A stretch of DNA of 64,000 nt, taken from contig JAYWVB010000056.1 in NCBI GenBank assembly GCA_039881045.1, positions 1-64,000 on the forward strand. Direction: 5' to 3'. The position numbers and the translations under genes were made by a program. Source of the DNA: Chaetomium olivaceum. Lineage: Eukaryota > Ascomycota > Sordariomycetes > Sordariales > Chaetomiaceae. Shown in pieces: positions 34,056 through 45,973 of this stretch; the stretch's first letter is position 1, and the number at the start of each line of letters is the position of its first letter. Under the pieces are notes generated by a model. That model searched no databases and had not been told where the DNA came from. It saw only the letters and a list, made by a program, of their open reading frames with translations.

Positions 34056-35235
34056 GACAAGGCCGTCCGAGGGGGCACAACCTCGACGGCGGCGCAGAGG
34101 CAAGGAGCAGGGGGCAAGCTGAGTGGTGCTGAGAGAGGAAGGCCGAGAGGCGATGCATGTGTATTGTTATGCAATTGCAGGTACAATGGATCCCCTTGGA
34201 CTCTGGAAATCAAGAACCCGAGTCGCCTGCCCCTGGCTATTTCCGAATTCGTACATACATACCAGTTTTGCTGCAATTCATGCTGCCAGCGGTTGCTGTT
34301 TGGGTTGCAGGCGGTTGACCGCCTGTTAGAGGGGCAACTGCGGGGCAGTTGGGCAAACACCAGCCTCGTTTCAGCCTCGTAGGCGGGGTTGTGTTCGAGA
34401 CTCTTCTGGGCGATTCCGAATTTCTATGTCTTGCCACGGGCAGGGCTTGCCAAACAAAACAATGGAAATGCCGGTTGCTTCTTGATCTTTGTAGGTGCTT
34501 GGTGTCACGTCTCCAATTCCGGAGTGGACTTCTTTCAAGGTCCCGAATCTGCCCTGAAGGTTTGAAGAATCTCGAGCTTGTGATTCCATTGCAGCCTTCA
34601 GTGGACCGCTGCCTGAGCGGACCTTGCATGGGCAGCCAATCAGCGGCATCCATTGGTTGCTGTGGAGGCGAGGAGAAGCGAATCAAAAGAAAGTCGCAGA
34701 ATTTGGGCGATAGAATCCCGTAGAAACTCCTTGAGAGCACAGCCCAGGGACAGCCCGCAATACATTTTAGCTGCCACGGCTCCTCCTCCCTCAACTTTTC
34801 CTTCTCCATCTCCATCGCTCCTCTTCTTCTCATTTTCCCTCTACAAATCCACAGAAAGGTCTTCGAGGTGTAGACCGTTGATCAAACTCCACGTCCCATT
34901 TCTTTGGTAAGTCCAACTCGTTGGTCTTGTTCCCCGCCATCGTCTCACCCTCAGCCTCGTCAACGGCCTTCCACTGTCCCGCAACGCTTTCCCCAATTAC
35001 TGCACTTTCCTTCCCTCATTTTTCACGAGGTCGTGATCTCACAGTCGCATTCTTCTGCATTGCGATTTTCAAAATCAGTTCTCTGCTGCACGACTGCACT
35101 TCGCTGCGGCGACAAGCAAACCACCCCGCACTTGACGCGCACGGAACTTGCCCCGCGGTCAATCGACTTTTTTTACACAGCGGTACTGACTTTCAACCAC
35201 CAGATACCCAACAGATCACACAAAATACCCTCAAG
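34056..35235. other. Intergenic, Hsp90 upstream region
   Basis: 1.2 kb. GTAAGT at 34909 with later AG sites leaves room for a 5'UTR intron before the Hsp90 start, which is unproven. GAA/TTC clusters near 34556-34580 are too imperfect to call a heat-shock element. No gene was recognised. Confidence 0.5.
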
Positions 35236-37406
35236 ATGGCCGAGACTTTCGAGTTCCAGGCTGAGATCTCTCAGCTTCTCTCGCTCATCATCAACACCGT
35301 CTACTCCAACAAGGAGATCTTCCTGCGAGAGATTGTCTCGAACGCCTCCGATGCGCTCGACAAGATCCGCTACGAGGCTTTGTCCGACCCCAGCAAGCTG
35401 GACTCGGGCAAGGACCTCCGTATCGACATCATCCCGAACAAGGAGAACAAGACCCTGACCATCCAAGATTCCGGTATTGGCATGACCAAGGCTGTAAGTA
35501 GCCCTGCTTTGATTTTTTATCGCCGGTCGGGAGGCACTCACTAACAATCATCCCAGGACCTTGTCAACAACCTTGGTACCATCGCTCGCTCTGGCACCAA
35601 GCAGTTCATGGAGGCCCTCACCGCCGGTGCCGACATCTCCATGATTGGCCAGTTCGGTGTCGGTTTCTACTCTGCCTACCTCGTTGCCGATAGGGTCACC
35701 GTCATCTCCAAGAACAACGATGACGAGCAGTACATCTGGGAGTCGAGCGCCGGTGGCACCTTCAACATCACCCCCGATACCGAGGGTGAGCAGATCGGCC
35801 GCGGCACCAAGATTATCCTTCACCTGAAGGATGAGCAGATGGACTACCTCAACGAGAGCCGTGTCAAGGAGGTCATCAAGAAGCACTCCGAGTTCATCTC
35901 GTACCCCATCTACCTCCACGTCCAGAAGGAGACCGAGAAGGAGGTCCCCGATGAGGAAGCCGAGGAGGTTGAGGAGGGCGATGACAAGAAGCCCAAGATC
36001 GAGGAGGTCGATGATGAGGAAGAGGACAAGGAGAAGAAGCCCAAGACCAAGAAGGTCAAGGAGACTACTATTGAGGAAGAGGAGTTGAACAAGCAGAAGC
36101 CCATCTGGACCCGCAACCCGCAGGACATCACCCAGGAGGAGTACGCTGCCTTCTACAAGTCGCTCCCAACGACTGGGAGGACCACCTCGGTGTCAAGCAC
36201 TTCTCCGTTGAGGGTCAGCTCGAGTTCCGCGCCATCCTCTTCGTCCCCAAGCGCGCTCCCTTCGACCTCTTCGAGACCAAGAAGACGAAGAACAACATCA
36301 AGCTCTACGTCCGCCGTGTCTTCATCACCGACGATGCCACAGACCTCGTGCCCGAGTGGCTGAGCTTCGTCAAGGGTGTCGTCGACTCCGAGGACCTGCC
36401 CCTCAACCTGTCTCGTGAGACCCTCCAGCAGAACAAGATCATGAAGGTCATCAAGAAGAACATCGTCAAGAAGTCTCTGGAGCTCTTCAACGAGATCGCC
36501 GAGGACAAGGAGCAGTTCGACAAGTTCTACAGCGCCTTCTCCAAGAACCTCAAGCTCGGTATCCACGAGGATTCGCAGAACCGCTCCATCCTCGCCAAGC
36601 TGTTGCGCTTCAACTCGACCAAGTCTGGTGATGAGCAGACCTCGCTCACCGACTACGTCACCCGCATGCCCGAGCACCAGAAGAACATGTACTACATCAC
36701 CGGCGAGTCGCTCAAGGCTGTCACCAAGTCGCCCTTCCTTGACTCGCTCAAGGAGAAGGGCTTCGAGGTGCTCTTCCTGGTTGACCCCATTGATGAGTAT
36801 GCCATGACGCAGCTGAAGGAGTTCGAGGGCAAGAAGCTCGTCGATATCACCAAGGACTTCGAGCTCGAGGAGACCGAGGAGGAGAAGAAGCAGCGTGAGG
36901 CTGAGGAGAAGGAGTACGAGGACCTTGCCAAGGCCCTCAAGAACGTGCTCGGCGAGAAGGTTGAGAAGGTCGTCGTCTCCCACAAGCTGGTCGGCTCTCC
37001 TTGCGCCATCCGCACCGGCCAGTTCGGCTGGTCTGCCAACATGGAGCGCATCATGAAGGCCCAGGCCCTCCGTGACACCTCCATGAGCAGCTACATGTCC
37101 TCGAAGAAGACCTTCGAGATCTCACCCAAGAGCCCCATCATCAAGGAGCTCAAGAAGAAGGTCGAGGCCGACGGCGAGAGCGACAAGACGGTCAAGTCGA
37201 TCGTCCAGCTTCTCTTCGAGACCTCGCTCCTGGTCTCTGGCTTCACTATTGAGGAGCCTGCTGGCTTCGCCGAGCGCATCCACAAGCTCGTCTCCCTCGG
37301 CTTGAACCTGGACGAGGAGCCTGAGGCCGCCGAGGAGGCCCCGGCTGCTGATGCCGGCGTCCCCGCCGCCGAGACCGGCGACAGCGCCATGGAGGAGGTC
37401 GACTAA
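35236..37406 (+). CDS. hsp90: Hsp90 molecular chaperone, one frameshift in the middle domain
   Basis: Exon 1 35236-35493 and exon 2 35557-37406; corrected length 702 residues, the family norm. The start ATG has the context CAAGATGGCC. The N-terminal GHKL ATPase domain shows IFLREIVSNASDALDKIRYE, DSGIGMTKADLVNNLGTIA and GQFGVGFYSAYLVADRV. A Glu/Lys charged linker follows (~215-265). One base is missing at 36161-36168: upstream reads YAAFYKSL, downstream one frame over HLGVKHFSVEGQLEFRAILF. The middle domain has VVDSEDLPLNLSRETLQQNK; the C-terminal dimerisation domain ends in MEEVD, the TPR co-chaperone docking motif. The cytosolic chaperone folds kinases and steroid-type clients with ATP. Hsp90 is essential and normally one copy in ascomycetes, so the break is very probably a sequence error. 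Confidence 0.95.
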
Positions 37407-38914
37407 ACGATAACATGACTGGGAAATGAAAAAACGGCCTTGGGAATTCGGAGTTGGACGGTTTATTTTTCTCGGTTTATTGGCACTCTAGTTACCCATC
37501 TGCATCAATTGCCGACCTTGCCTAATTCCTTACAGTCTCATTGCTCTGTAACTTTAGTCGAGGACGGGGATGGTCACGATCTGACGTAGACATGAATACA
37601 GCAATTAGATGGAATCACGTCTTTAACTTTGGCCCGTGTCTGTGTTGAATGTGAAATTGCTAATCGAGTTGCGTTGCACATGCGTTGCCAGTCCAGTAGC
37701 TCCAGGAGTTGAGAGATAGTATTTTTGGTTCAGCTTGTGTTTCGTTCATCGATCGAGATGACACCTCGAAACACGCTTTGGCCGTCCGCTTGACCCGAGC
37801 CAGGCGAAGCATACTTATTACGCGCACCTTACGCCATGGGCAGGACCTTCAAAATGAAACAAAACATATTAGTGAGATGTACACCATACCCACTGGGCTT
37901 ACGCGGGTTGGAGTTAGCCCAGCAATGGCATCACAAGCTTGTAATCTGTACATGCTCCTACATACTCTCGCGGTGAATGATATTTGCCATCACTCACCTT
38001 TAAACCATGGGAACGGTTTGCTAGGGGCGGGGAGAGGATGCAGTTTGTCACTCAGTATTGTTAAACCAATAATGATTGTTAAACCAATAATGATTGTTAA
38101 ACCAATAATGATTGTTAAACCAATAATGGAGGAGTCGGGTGCTCGAGGAAGTGTAACTAGGCGGTTACGGTCAATATGCCGGCAACAATTAGCACACTGA
38201 GCTTGAGGAATTTGAACCCACTAACACAGCAACTACATCGTGAGACCTATGGGACTATTTTTTGCAGTTCTTTTTTTCTTCTTTTCTAATTATAATATAT
38301 AAGATAGGATGTCCCTTTTATGTACAGGGAGGTAGCTATCCAAAGCACTCCTCCAGTGCATGACTGACTTAACAAACTGACAGACCCCGATATGATGATG
38401 GATGACAACCCACCCGCTCTTCCCTTCCAAAATAAATACAATGCATATATAACCCCCTCGCTGGCGCCGAGTCCTCCTACTTTAAATAAAACGCCGTTTT
38501 CTCGCCTGTCATCGTCATCATCGTCATCGTCTTCTCGTCTTGTTGTATCGTCATAAGTCAATGAGAAGAAGAAAGAAGAAAAAAAGATATGCTAATTTAC
38601 ATCACACAGCAGAATGAAGTCAGCCAAGTCAGCCAGCCAGCCACGAATCCCCCACGGCCTCTCTTCGTCTCCCTCGTGGTAAAAACACCCCCGCCGCCTT
38701 TGTCAGCGTAGAAGAAATTAATGATGGGTCCCCCGGCCCAAGTTCAACCGTCGCTCTCAAAGATGCTTCAAAAAATTACCTCCTCTCATCGTCCCCCGCC
38801 CCTCATTCCCCGTTCCTCTCTAGCGGGTTTGGCCGCTCGGGATTGATTATACCACTCGCACCCGCCCATGACTGGTTTGCGCGTAAAAGGTAAAGGATAG
38901 GTACAACACAAGGG
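37407..38914. other. Intergenic, contains a short tandem repeat
   Basis: 1.5 kb between convergent Hsp90 and kinase genes. Besides the 18-bp repeat listed separately there are T-rich 3'UTR-like stretches and a CATCGTCAT repeat near 38510-38530. No gene was recognised. Confidence 0.5.
38057..38128. repeat. 18-bp perfect tandem repeat, 4 copies
   Basis: The unit ATTGTTAAACCAATAATG occurs four times without change at 38057, 38075, 38093 and 38111. It is AT-rich against its surroundings and contains a CCAAT core on the plus strand. Confidence 0.97.
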
Positions 38915-41176
38915 TTATACCTCCTCGCCCTCCTCTTCCTCCCTAAACCTGATGCCGCCCTCGACAGCAACACCACCCGCTACCCACTCGTTCTGGGCAA
39001 CGGTACTCAGCGGCCATCTACTCCTAGCGCGCTTGAGCAATCCCTCGACAACTTCCATTGCACCAAGCAGGCCCTTGTCCTCGAACTTCTTGGGCTCGGC
39101 CTCATGATCACCCTCACCGTCCTCGCCCTCTCCAGCACCATACTCAAACCACCGCCACTCGACGCGGGCGATGCGATGGCTGGTGCGGCTGCGCATGCGG
39201 ATCTGCATGGCGTGGTCGACGCCCTGGGGGCCGGCGGGCGGCGGGTCAAACGGTAGACGGGCCTCGAGGAGGGCGTAGAGGAGCACGCCGAGTGACCAGG
39301 CGTCGGTTGCGCGCCCGTCGTAGGGTTGGCCCATGATGACCTCGGGGGCGGCGTAGTCGTCAGATCCGCAGCGGGTCTCGAGCTTCTCGTCTGGCGCGAT
39401 GCGGCGTGAGAGGCCGAGGTCGGTGAGGGTGGCAACCGAGTAAGGGTAGGTTGCCCAGTCGGTTTCTGGGGAGAGTTCCGAGGGAGGGAGATTGATGAGG
39501 GCGTCTGCATTGAGATGTTAGGTTGAGGCCGGTACGGGCGAGTGGGAAGGGGAAAGCGACTTACTCTCGAGTTTGATGTCACGGTGGACAATGTTTTGGG
39601 CATGGAGGTAGGCGACCGCGCCGACGAGTTCGGAGAAAATGCGGCGGATGAGCGATGGTGTGAGGAGGTTTCGATGACGAGTTGCCACGTCAAAGAGATC
39701 TCCGCCAGGGTGGTAGCTGAGTACGAGGATGGCACGGGATGGCTCGATGTTCCATGCCTTGAGGTTCACGAGCGATGGGTGCCGTACCGACTGCATGATT
39801 TCGAGCTCGCTTCAGCTCATCTCGATGCGGTCCTCGGATGCACCTCCACGGGGCCCGTGCTCGCAGACCTTGACGGCCACTAGGGATCGACGCTCGTGAG
39901 CCTGCCTGATCCGGATTTGGCGTGGTGCCTGGGCTGCAATCCTCATCATCGGACGAAGAGGAAGATGTTTGGCTGGTGGCCAAGTAGACTTGGCTGAAGG
40001 TGCCTTGGCCAAGCACCCTGACAGCCCGCCAACGACGGCGCTTTTGGTCGTATCGGCCATTCGCCTCGAAATATTGAGCACTTGACCGTTTGATGCCACT
40101 AGCCACCGAGGTGGTGGACAGGGCCAGATCCGTCGTGCTAAGTGATGACTCGCTCGGGGGTGGTGTCGGCGGCTTCTCGATCGGGGTCAGACCCCTTGCT
40201 TCGGAAAGATGGGGCTCCCGCCGCAAGTGCCCCTCGGCGGCGCTCTTCCGGGTTGACACGGGTCCCAGACACAGTCGACATGCGCTTAGGAATCAACATG
40301 GGATCCGGGATGTACTCGCTGACGCTCCGATTCCTCGTGTGGTGTACCGGGGGCTGGGCGAGTCTGCCGTTCTGATGTTGGCTGGTGCCATCGGCAGGCG
40401 CAGGAGCCGACGTGAGGCCTGCATACCCTTTCTTCGCATGCCCCGAGACATGGTTTTGGCCGTTCATGTCGAGTGGGCCCGAAGCTGGCGGGGAAATGGC
40501 AGCCTCGCGCGACATCCTCCGGCCCAACTGTTTCCACGGACCTGGCGAGTCGCCTGCCAAAAGGGGCGATGGGAAAGGGGTAAGGTCGCCCATGGCAGCA
40601 ATGATGGGGCTCGCAACGGTGGAGCTGGCGGCCGAAGCAGAGCCGAAAGGGCCGTAGATGCCGGCTTTGAGACTCGGGGTCCTCGAGATGGGCCGGAGCG
40701 ACTGAGCAGATGATTGGTTCCGCAGCGAAATGCCCGGGCGCCTCGTGGACTTGACAGGCGTCGTGTAGCCGTAGGTTGGATGCGTAAGGTCGGTCTGCAG
40801 GTTCAAGGCGTTCTCTCTGGAGTGGGCCAGGTGGTCGGGAGAGTGGGCGAGGCGACTTGAGTCTTCCAGGGCCACGGAGGACGGAGACCGTGTTCGGCTC
40901 GCGGGGGCCAACACGGGGGTGACGGAGCGATGGTGTAGGTGCGAAACGAGATGGTGTCTCCAGATGCTGTGGTACCCGGGTATCGGACACGTCAGAAACT
41001 GGAGAAGCAACAAAGTCAACATCAATTGTCGAGTTTTCTTGGGTGCTGCTGCGGCTGTTGAGGGCCGCGGCGGCGACTATCGCAGCCGATGTGTCCACGA
41101 GATGTGCATTGTGATTGTGACCACTTGGTTTGTCGCTTCTGTCGGATGATAGCGATTGAAGAGGCGTCGAGGTCAT
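38915..41176 (-). CDS. Ser/Thr protein kinase with long disordered N-terminus, several frame breaks
   Basis: The likely start is ATG 41176 (MTSTPLQSLSSDRSDKPSGH), then ~350 Ser/Pro-rich residues (SRTRSPSSVALEDSS, TRNRSVSEYIPDP). The catalytic domain has LGQGTFSQVYLATS (Gly loop), VAVKVCEHG (ATP Lys), MQSVRHPSLVNLKAW, LVLSYHPGGDLFD (hinge), AYLHAQNIVHRDIKLEN (catalytic loop), TLTDLGLSRRI, CGSDDYAAPEVIMGQPYDGR and TDAWSLGVLLYALLEARLPF. It has one intron, 39505-39564. The metal motif reads DLG instead of DFG. Frame breaks: somewhere in 40920-40985, the G4/C4 run 40192-40195, near 39899-39906, and an in-frame TGA at 39812-39814. Catalytic residues are all present on the rejoined path. I cannot name the subfamily; general CAMK/fungal RD kinase. 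Either decaying or, more likely given its neighbours, partly mis-sequenced. A frame opening at 41757 could be an upstream exon. Confidence 0.72.
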
Positions 41177-44049
41177 GGCTGTGCGCACTTGCAGTTGAGA
41201 GGACCTGAGCCTGGGTGCAGCGGGCGAACGGGGTGACGAGGTAGGAGTGGGCGAGTGTTGAGACCTCGCCGGGTCGGCGTAACACGAGCGGGAGCTGGAG
41301 CCCTGGAGGAGGTTGTTCCAGCAGGTTGTGCGCGGAACAGAGCCCACCCACTTCAGCGTCCGAGTCTGGCTCACCTGGGCCCTGTGACTCTTGAGACTTG
41401 GCGGCACTGGTGCCCTGGTGGGCGGCAAGTGGGGTTTCCCACTGGGGCCAAAACCAGGGGCGGACTTCTTTCCACTGCACCACTGCACAAGCGCAGGCAC
41501 AGTTGCAGGGGCTGGTAATTGCACACCAATTGTCCACCAACAAACAACCCGGAAGAAGGGGGCTGGAGAGATAACACTAAGGACGGCAACGGGGGAACGA
41601 CACTAAGAAACGGTCGTTGCCTACCTGAAGCGTGATCGCACGACGATACACTTGATCCCGGCTGTTGAGGTATCTTAAAGAAGGATAGAATATAGTCGAC
41701 AAGTAGTTGCAGGCCAACACAATAGATGGCATAGGTGACGAGCTTCGCAGTCGACATCGGATAGGTATGTGAGGTGAGGTATCTAGATACCTAAGTAAAG
41801 TAGAAAGTAAATGGAGGTGGGTGAGGTAGGAAGGGTAGAAGTCAAAGTTGGGTAACTTTGCTAGAACGGGATCGAGTAACTATGTGTGGAGAGGAGAAAG
41901 GAAAACCTCATGGATGGCGGGCTCGTTATATCTTCCCCCCCATCGCGCAGTGTCCTCGTTTGTGACGCACAAAGTGAGGTTGCCACCTACACGGGCTGAC
42001 TAGAGGTCCCTGTATGTGGGTTTGTTGTTAAATGCCTGGGAGCAAGAGGTATTTAGGAACGTGGGCCGTGGGTTGTTGTCCGTGGGTTGTCTGTGATCGG
42101 TTATCGGCTCTGTGCAGTATTTAATGCAGCTCCTCAGATCTCGAGCACAGACGTCGAGATAAAGAGCAACCCATAGACGCCGCTGCCGAGATAAAGAGAG
42201 ATAAAGGGTAAGACCACGCCGAGTCCGAATCCAGATCATGAGGAGAACGGAGCCGCAGTTTGCGCGCTTCGTCAACTGCACTCAAGACTCAAGTCCGCCA
42301 AGACGATCGGGAACAATGGAAGCTTCGTTAGCGCTGGTCTCAGACCTTTCCGAGCCCACCTCCAGCCGTTCTGACTCGAGTTTATCGATAGGTAGGCTTT
42401 GTCCACGTTCAGAGCTTGGCCTCTTCCCTGTAATCTGTAGGCAACGTTACGTAGCCTTTCTGTCACATAGGCAGTTGAGGCGCTACCTACAGGTCATTAC
42501 CTCTAACCCATGCGGTTTTCACCTCGCTTGCAACCACTTATTAGTGTTTCAACCCGCTTGGAGAGTATGCGAACATCTATCTCAGACTGTCGATTACTGT
42601 GTAAACTGGCCCCGCGTAGAATTACAAAGGGAGGGATGGACGGCAAATTCACCTCGAGTGTTGCATCAGACGAGACGAGGATCATCGAGGACAAGCAACC
42701 CCTCGTTGGGCTCTGCAACACCACGATGGCCAATCCTCGACACCAATTGGTCGCTCTCTTGAGAACACCACCAGCCTGCGTCTGGCTCGTCTACTAGACT
42801 TTGGGCTGCTTGCAAGCTGTGCGGCACGGACCGGGCGTGCAGAAAGGACGTTGTTTGCCGCAAAAAAAACCATCCCAGCCACGGGGTGGCAACTGCATTA
42901 AATGCAAGAGCCGCGGATCCCGAGATTCAGTGTTGTGATGTGATGATCATCCAGTGAGCTGCAAGAGGCCCGCGCTGGGGGAGCTTCCCTATTCTGGCAT
43001 CGAAGGCCAGCTCCGCTGGAGATATGAGGTTAGAATTAGCTTTAGGGAATGTTCCCCGGCCATGACTATTCGCTGCATGGAAGAGCACCGGGCAGGGGTT
43101 TGATTGCAAGTACCCGGACGCGACAATCGCCGCACTTGTCGAAGGCAAAGTCGAAATGAATGCAGAGTCAGGTGCCCCGCTGAATTCTTTCTGGGGAAAC
43201 TCCCTATCCGGACCCCTGTCGTCCAGTACTGGACCTCGCACCCTTTGGACAGGAAAAGCCGAAGTCCAAAATAAATAAATCCCTGTAAAATCAATTAGAA
43301 AAACAACAAAAAGTAAGAGATAGAGAAAAGAAATAAGAAAATAAAGACAAAGCAAAGGAATGTAAATCGAATAAAGAAAACCTACTTTAGACTTCGGGAT
43401 CTGTTGTTTCGTTTCTACAACTCGACCTTCTACACTTGAAGTGCGACCTTTTTTGCCCATGCGGTCGGTGCCTGAGTGCAATTGCAACGACAGGCTAATC
43501 ACGTGGCGGTGACGTAGTTGGCTGACGTTTTCCCAAGCCCAGGAAGAGCAGGACAAGCTGACGACTGCCGAAATGCGCCGTTGGTCAGAGATGAAAATGG
43601 AAATGCTCAGAGGATGGATGGATCCGTCAGAGGCAAGGCGCCGCGCCGCTGATGGATATCCAAATGTCAGCAAGTTATGGCTAACGACCGAACGTTGAGT
43701 TTGGTGCATCAATGAATGTATCAGTTGGTCTCATCATTTTTGGCATTATTTTTATACCATCAATTAATGCCTGCCGACTGCGAAGAAGCCGATCCATTCC
43801 CGATTCGATTCCGATACCCGTTTCTCCAATACTCGTCTCCAATATCCCCCATCTTCAGGTGCAACAGCAACAACCTTTGCGACCTGCTGGATCAGGGAGA
43901 CCGTGGAACCGAACGAGCAAAATCACTTTGCCAGGAATTGGCGGTTGACGCTGCCATTGGAGTCGCTCGCCCCCGAACAAAAAGGAGAGAAAAGGCCCCA
44001 TGCCTGGTGGTTTTCTCGATTGCGCTGCTATTGATTCATCTCCCGCACA
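41177..44049. other. Long intergenic region, no gene recognised
   Basis: 2.9 kb between divergent kinase and acyltransferase genes. A minus frame from ATG 41757 begins MSTAKLVTYAIYCVGLQLLV with a hydrophobic helix and a possible donor after about 45 codons, unsupported further. 43270-43390 is markedly A-rich. Nothing else convincing. Confidence 0.45.
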
Positions 44050-45973
44050 ATGGCTTCCACCTCGGCCGATGTCTTGGATGCCACCGGCGATTACCTCGTG
44101 CGGCCTCGGCCCCGGAAACCCCTCCATTCCCAGCTGTCGCAGATTAGCAACGTATCCGAGACAAACGGCACGCTCGAACCGCCCAGCAATGGCCACGCTA
44201 CCGGTTCAACAAGGTAGGTTGAACGAGTTATCGAACCCTTCGAACCAGAAATGAAGGCTCACCATTCCTCCCGCCTACAGCGGCCGCTCCACGCCAGTAC
44301 CTCTCGATGCGCCACCTTCGGTCAAGTCCCTCTCGACAGCCCGCAAACAGGTCCGCGCAGAGCAGCGCCGCCGCCTCTTCCCGACCATCGAGTTCGCGAG
44401 TCGCGTGTCGCACTTCGACCCGAACAGCGATTACCGAGATTTCCGTGGCTTCTTCAACCTGTTCTGGATTGGACTTGCCATCATGGCCATAACGTCAATG
44501 CTGCGGAACATCAAAGATACCGGATATCCCCTCCGCGTCGAGATATGGAGCTTGTTTACCGTCAAGCTCTGGCACTTGGCCATTGCCGACTTTCTAATGG
44601 TGGCAACCACTGCCGTTTCTCTCCCGTTACAACGCATTTTCCGGGCTGCACCGAATGGCGGTCTATTGACGTGGGCCAAGGGCGGCATGGCCATCATGAG
44701 CGTGTACCAGGTGTTGTGGTTGGCATTGTGGATTGCCGTCCCGTTCGTGTTGGGCTGGACATGGACTTCCCAGGTCTTCTTTTTGCTCCATACCATGGTA
44801 CTCTTGATGAAGATGCATTCCTATGTCTTCTACAACGGTCATCTAAGCGAGACCGAGAAGCGTTTGCGCTCTCTTGACGACCCCTCTACCGCATCGCGAG
44901 GGCCGGTATATCTTTACCCGACTCCTGACAATCCCATGGGGACTCTGGCCAGCCCCAAGAGAGCCGGGGCGGGCGGCGAATTCGGGGGCGGGGACGAGGG
45001 TAAAGATGATGCGCCTGGGGAGAGCGACGAGATTGCTCAGCTCCGCGAGGACCTGGCCCGCGAGTTGACCAGCCCCATCGGCACAATAACGTATCCGGCC
45101 AACCTAACGTGGCCTAATTATGTCGACTACATCTGCTGTCCAACACTGTGTTACGAGATCGAGTACCCACGGAACGACAAGATCGATTGGCAGAACCTCT
45201 TCTCCAAGATCGCCGCCATATTTGGCTGCATCTTCCTCCTGACCATCATCTCGGAGGAGTTCATCCTCCCAGCCCTGGTCGACGCCTCGCAGAGGCTCGA
45301 CCCGTCGTTGCGGACGACCGACTCGGCCCTGACAGCCCTCGAAGTGCTCCTCATCCTAGCCGAGACCATCTCGTGGCTGCTCTTCCCCTTCATGCTGACC
45401 TTCCTGCTCGTCTTCCTCGTCATCTTCGAGTACGTGCTCGGGGCGTGCGCCGAGATCACGCGGTTCGCGGACCGGCACTTCTACAGCGACTGGTGGAACA
45501 GCACCGACTGGATGGAGTTCTCGCGCGAGTGGAACGTGCCCGTCTATAGCTTCCTCCGGCGCCACGTCTACAGCGCCAGCCGCCCCCACATCGGCAAGGC
45601 CAACGCGACTGTCATCACCTTCCTCGTCAGCGCCCTCGGCCACGAGATTGTCATGGCCTGCATCACCAAGAAGCTGCGCGGCTACGGCTTCATCTGCCAG
45701 ATGCTGCAGCTGCCCATCGTCATGCTGCAGCGCACCAAGTGGGTCAGGGGCCGCAAGACCTTCAACAACGTGTGCTTCTGGTGCAGCATGATCCTGGGCC
45801 TGAGCCTGGTAAGTCGTCCCCCGTCCCCGTCCCCGTCCCCGTCCTGGCCCTTGACGTGGCCCCCCTTCCGCCCGTGATTAATAACCGACACGTGACCATG
45901 TTTTGGCTGACCGAACGTAACAACCATTTCCAATTCCCCTTTGCAGATCTGTTCACTCTACGTCTTGGTATGA
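44050..45973 (+). CDS. Sterol O-acyltransferase / DGAT1-type MBOAT enzyme
   Basis: Exons 44050-44213, 44281-45808 and a tiny last exon 45947-45973 that adds ICSLYVLV and the stop; phases agree, 572 residues, frame intact. After a ~90-residue cytosolic N-tail come multiple TM helices (FRGFFNLFWIGLAIMAITSM, LWHLAIADFLMVATTAVSLP, VLWLALWIAVPFVLGW, FFLLHTMVLLMKMHSYVFYN). Signature words: YVDYICCPTLCYEIEYPR, FYSDWWNSTDWMEFSREWN (the FYxDWWN acyl-CoA/sterol motif) and ALGHEIVMACITKKL with the catalytic His. A charged insertion (~260-300) links them. The enzyme esterifies sterols or diacylglycerol with acyl-CoA in the ER for lipid droplets; FYSDWWN favours the ACAT/DGAT1 branch. I lean to Are2-type sterol esterification because of length, without being certain. 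Confidence 0.92.

Noticed and set aside
34556..34580. GAA/TTT/GAA cluster resembling a heat-shock element upstream of Hsp90
   Set aside because: Spacing and bases deviate from alternating nGAAn/nTTCn units; too weak to call.
38160..38260. tRNA-like segment (GGGTTCAAATTCC on the minus strand)
   Set aside because: T-stem bases do not pair and no acceptor or anticodon arm can be folded around it.
40286..41524. 412-codon minus frame over the kinase N-terminus as a separate gene
   Set aside because: Its first part is kinase N-terminal sequence; the remainder is a wrong-register reading after an indel.
41371..41757. Possible small membrane protein starting at 41757
   Set aside because: Only one hydrophobic helix and a possible donor; could be a kinase upstream exon, not enough to call a gene.
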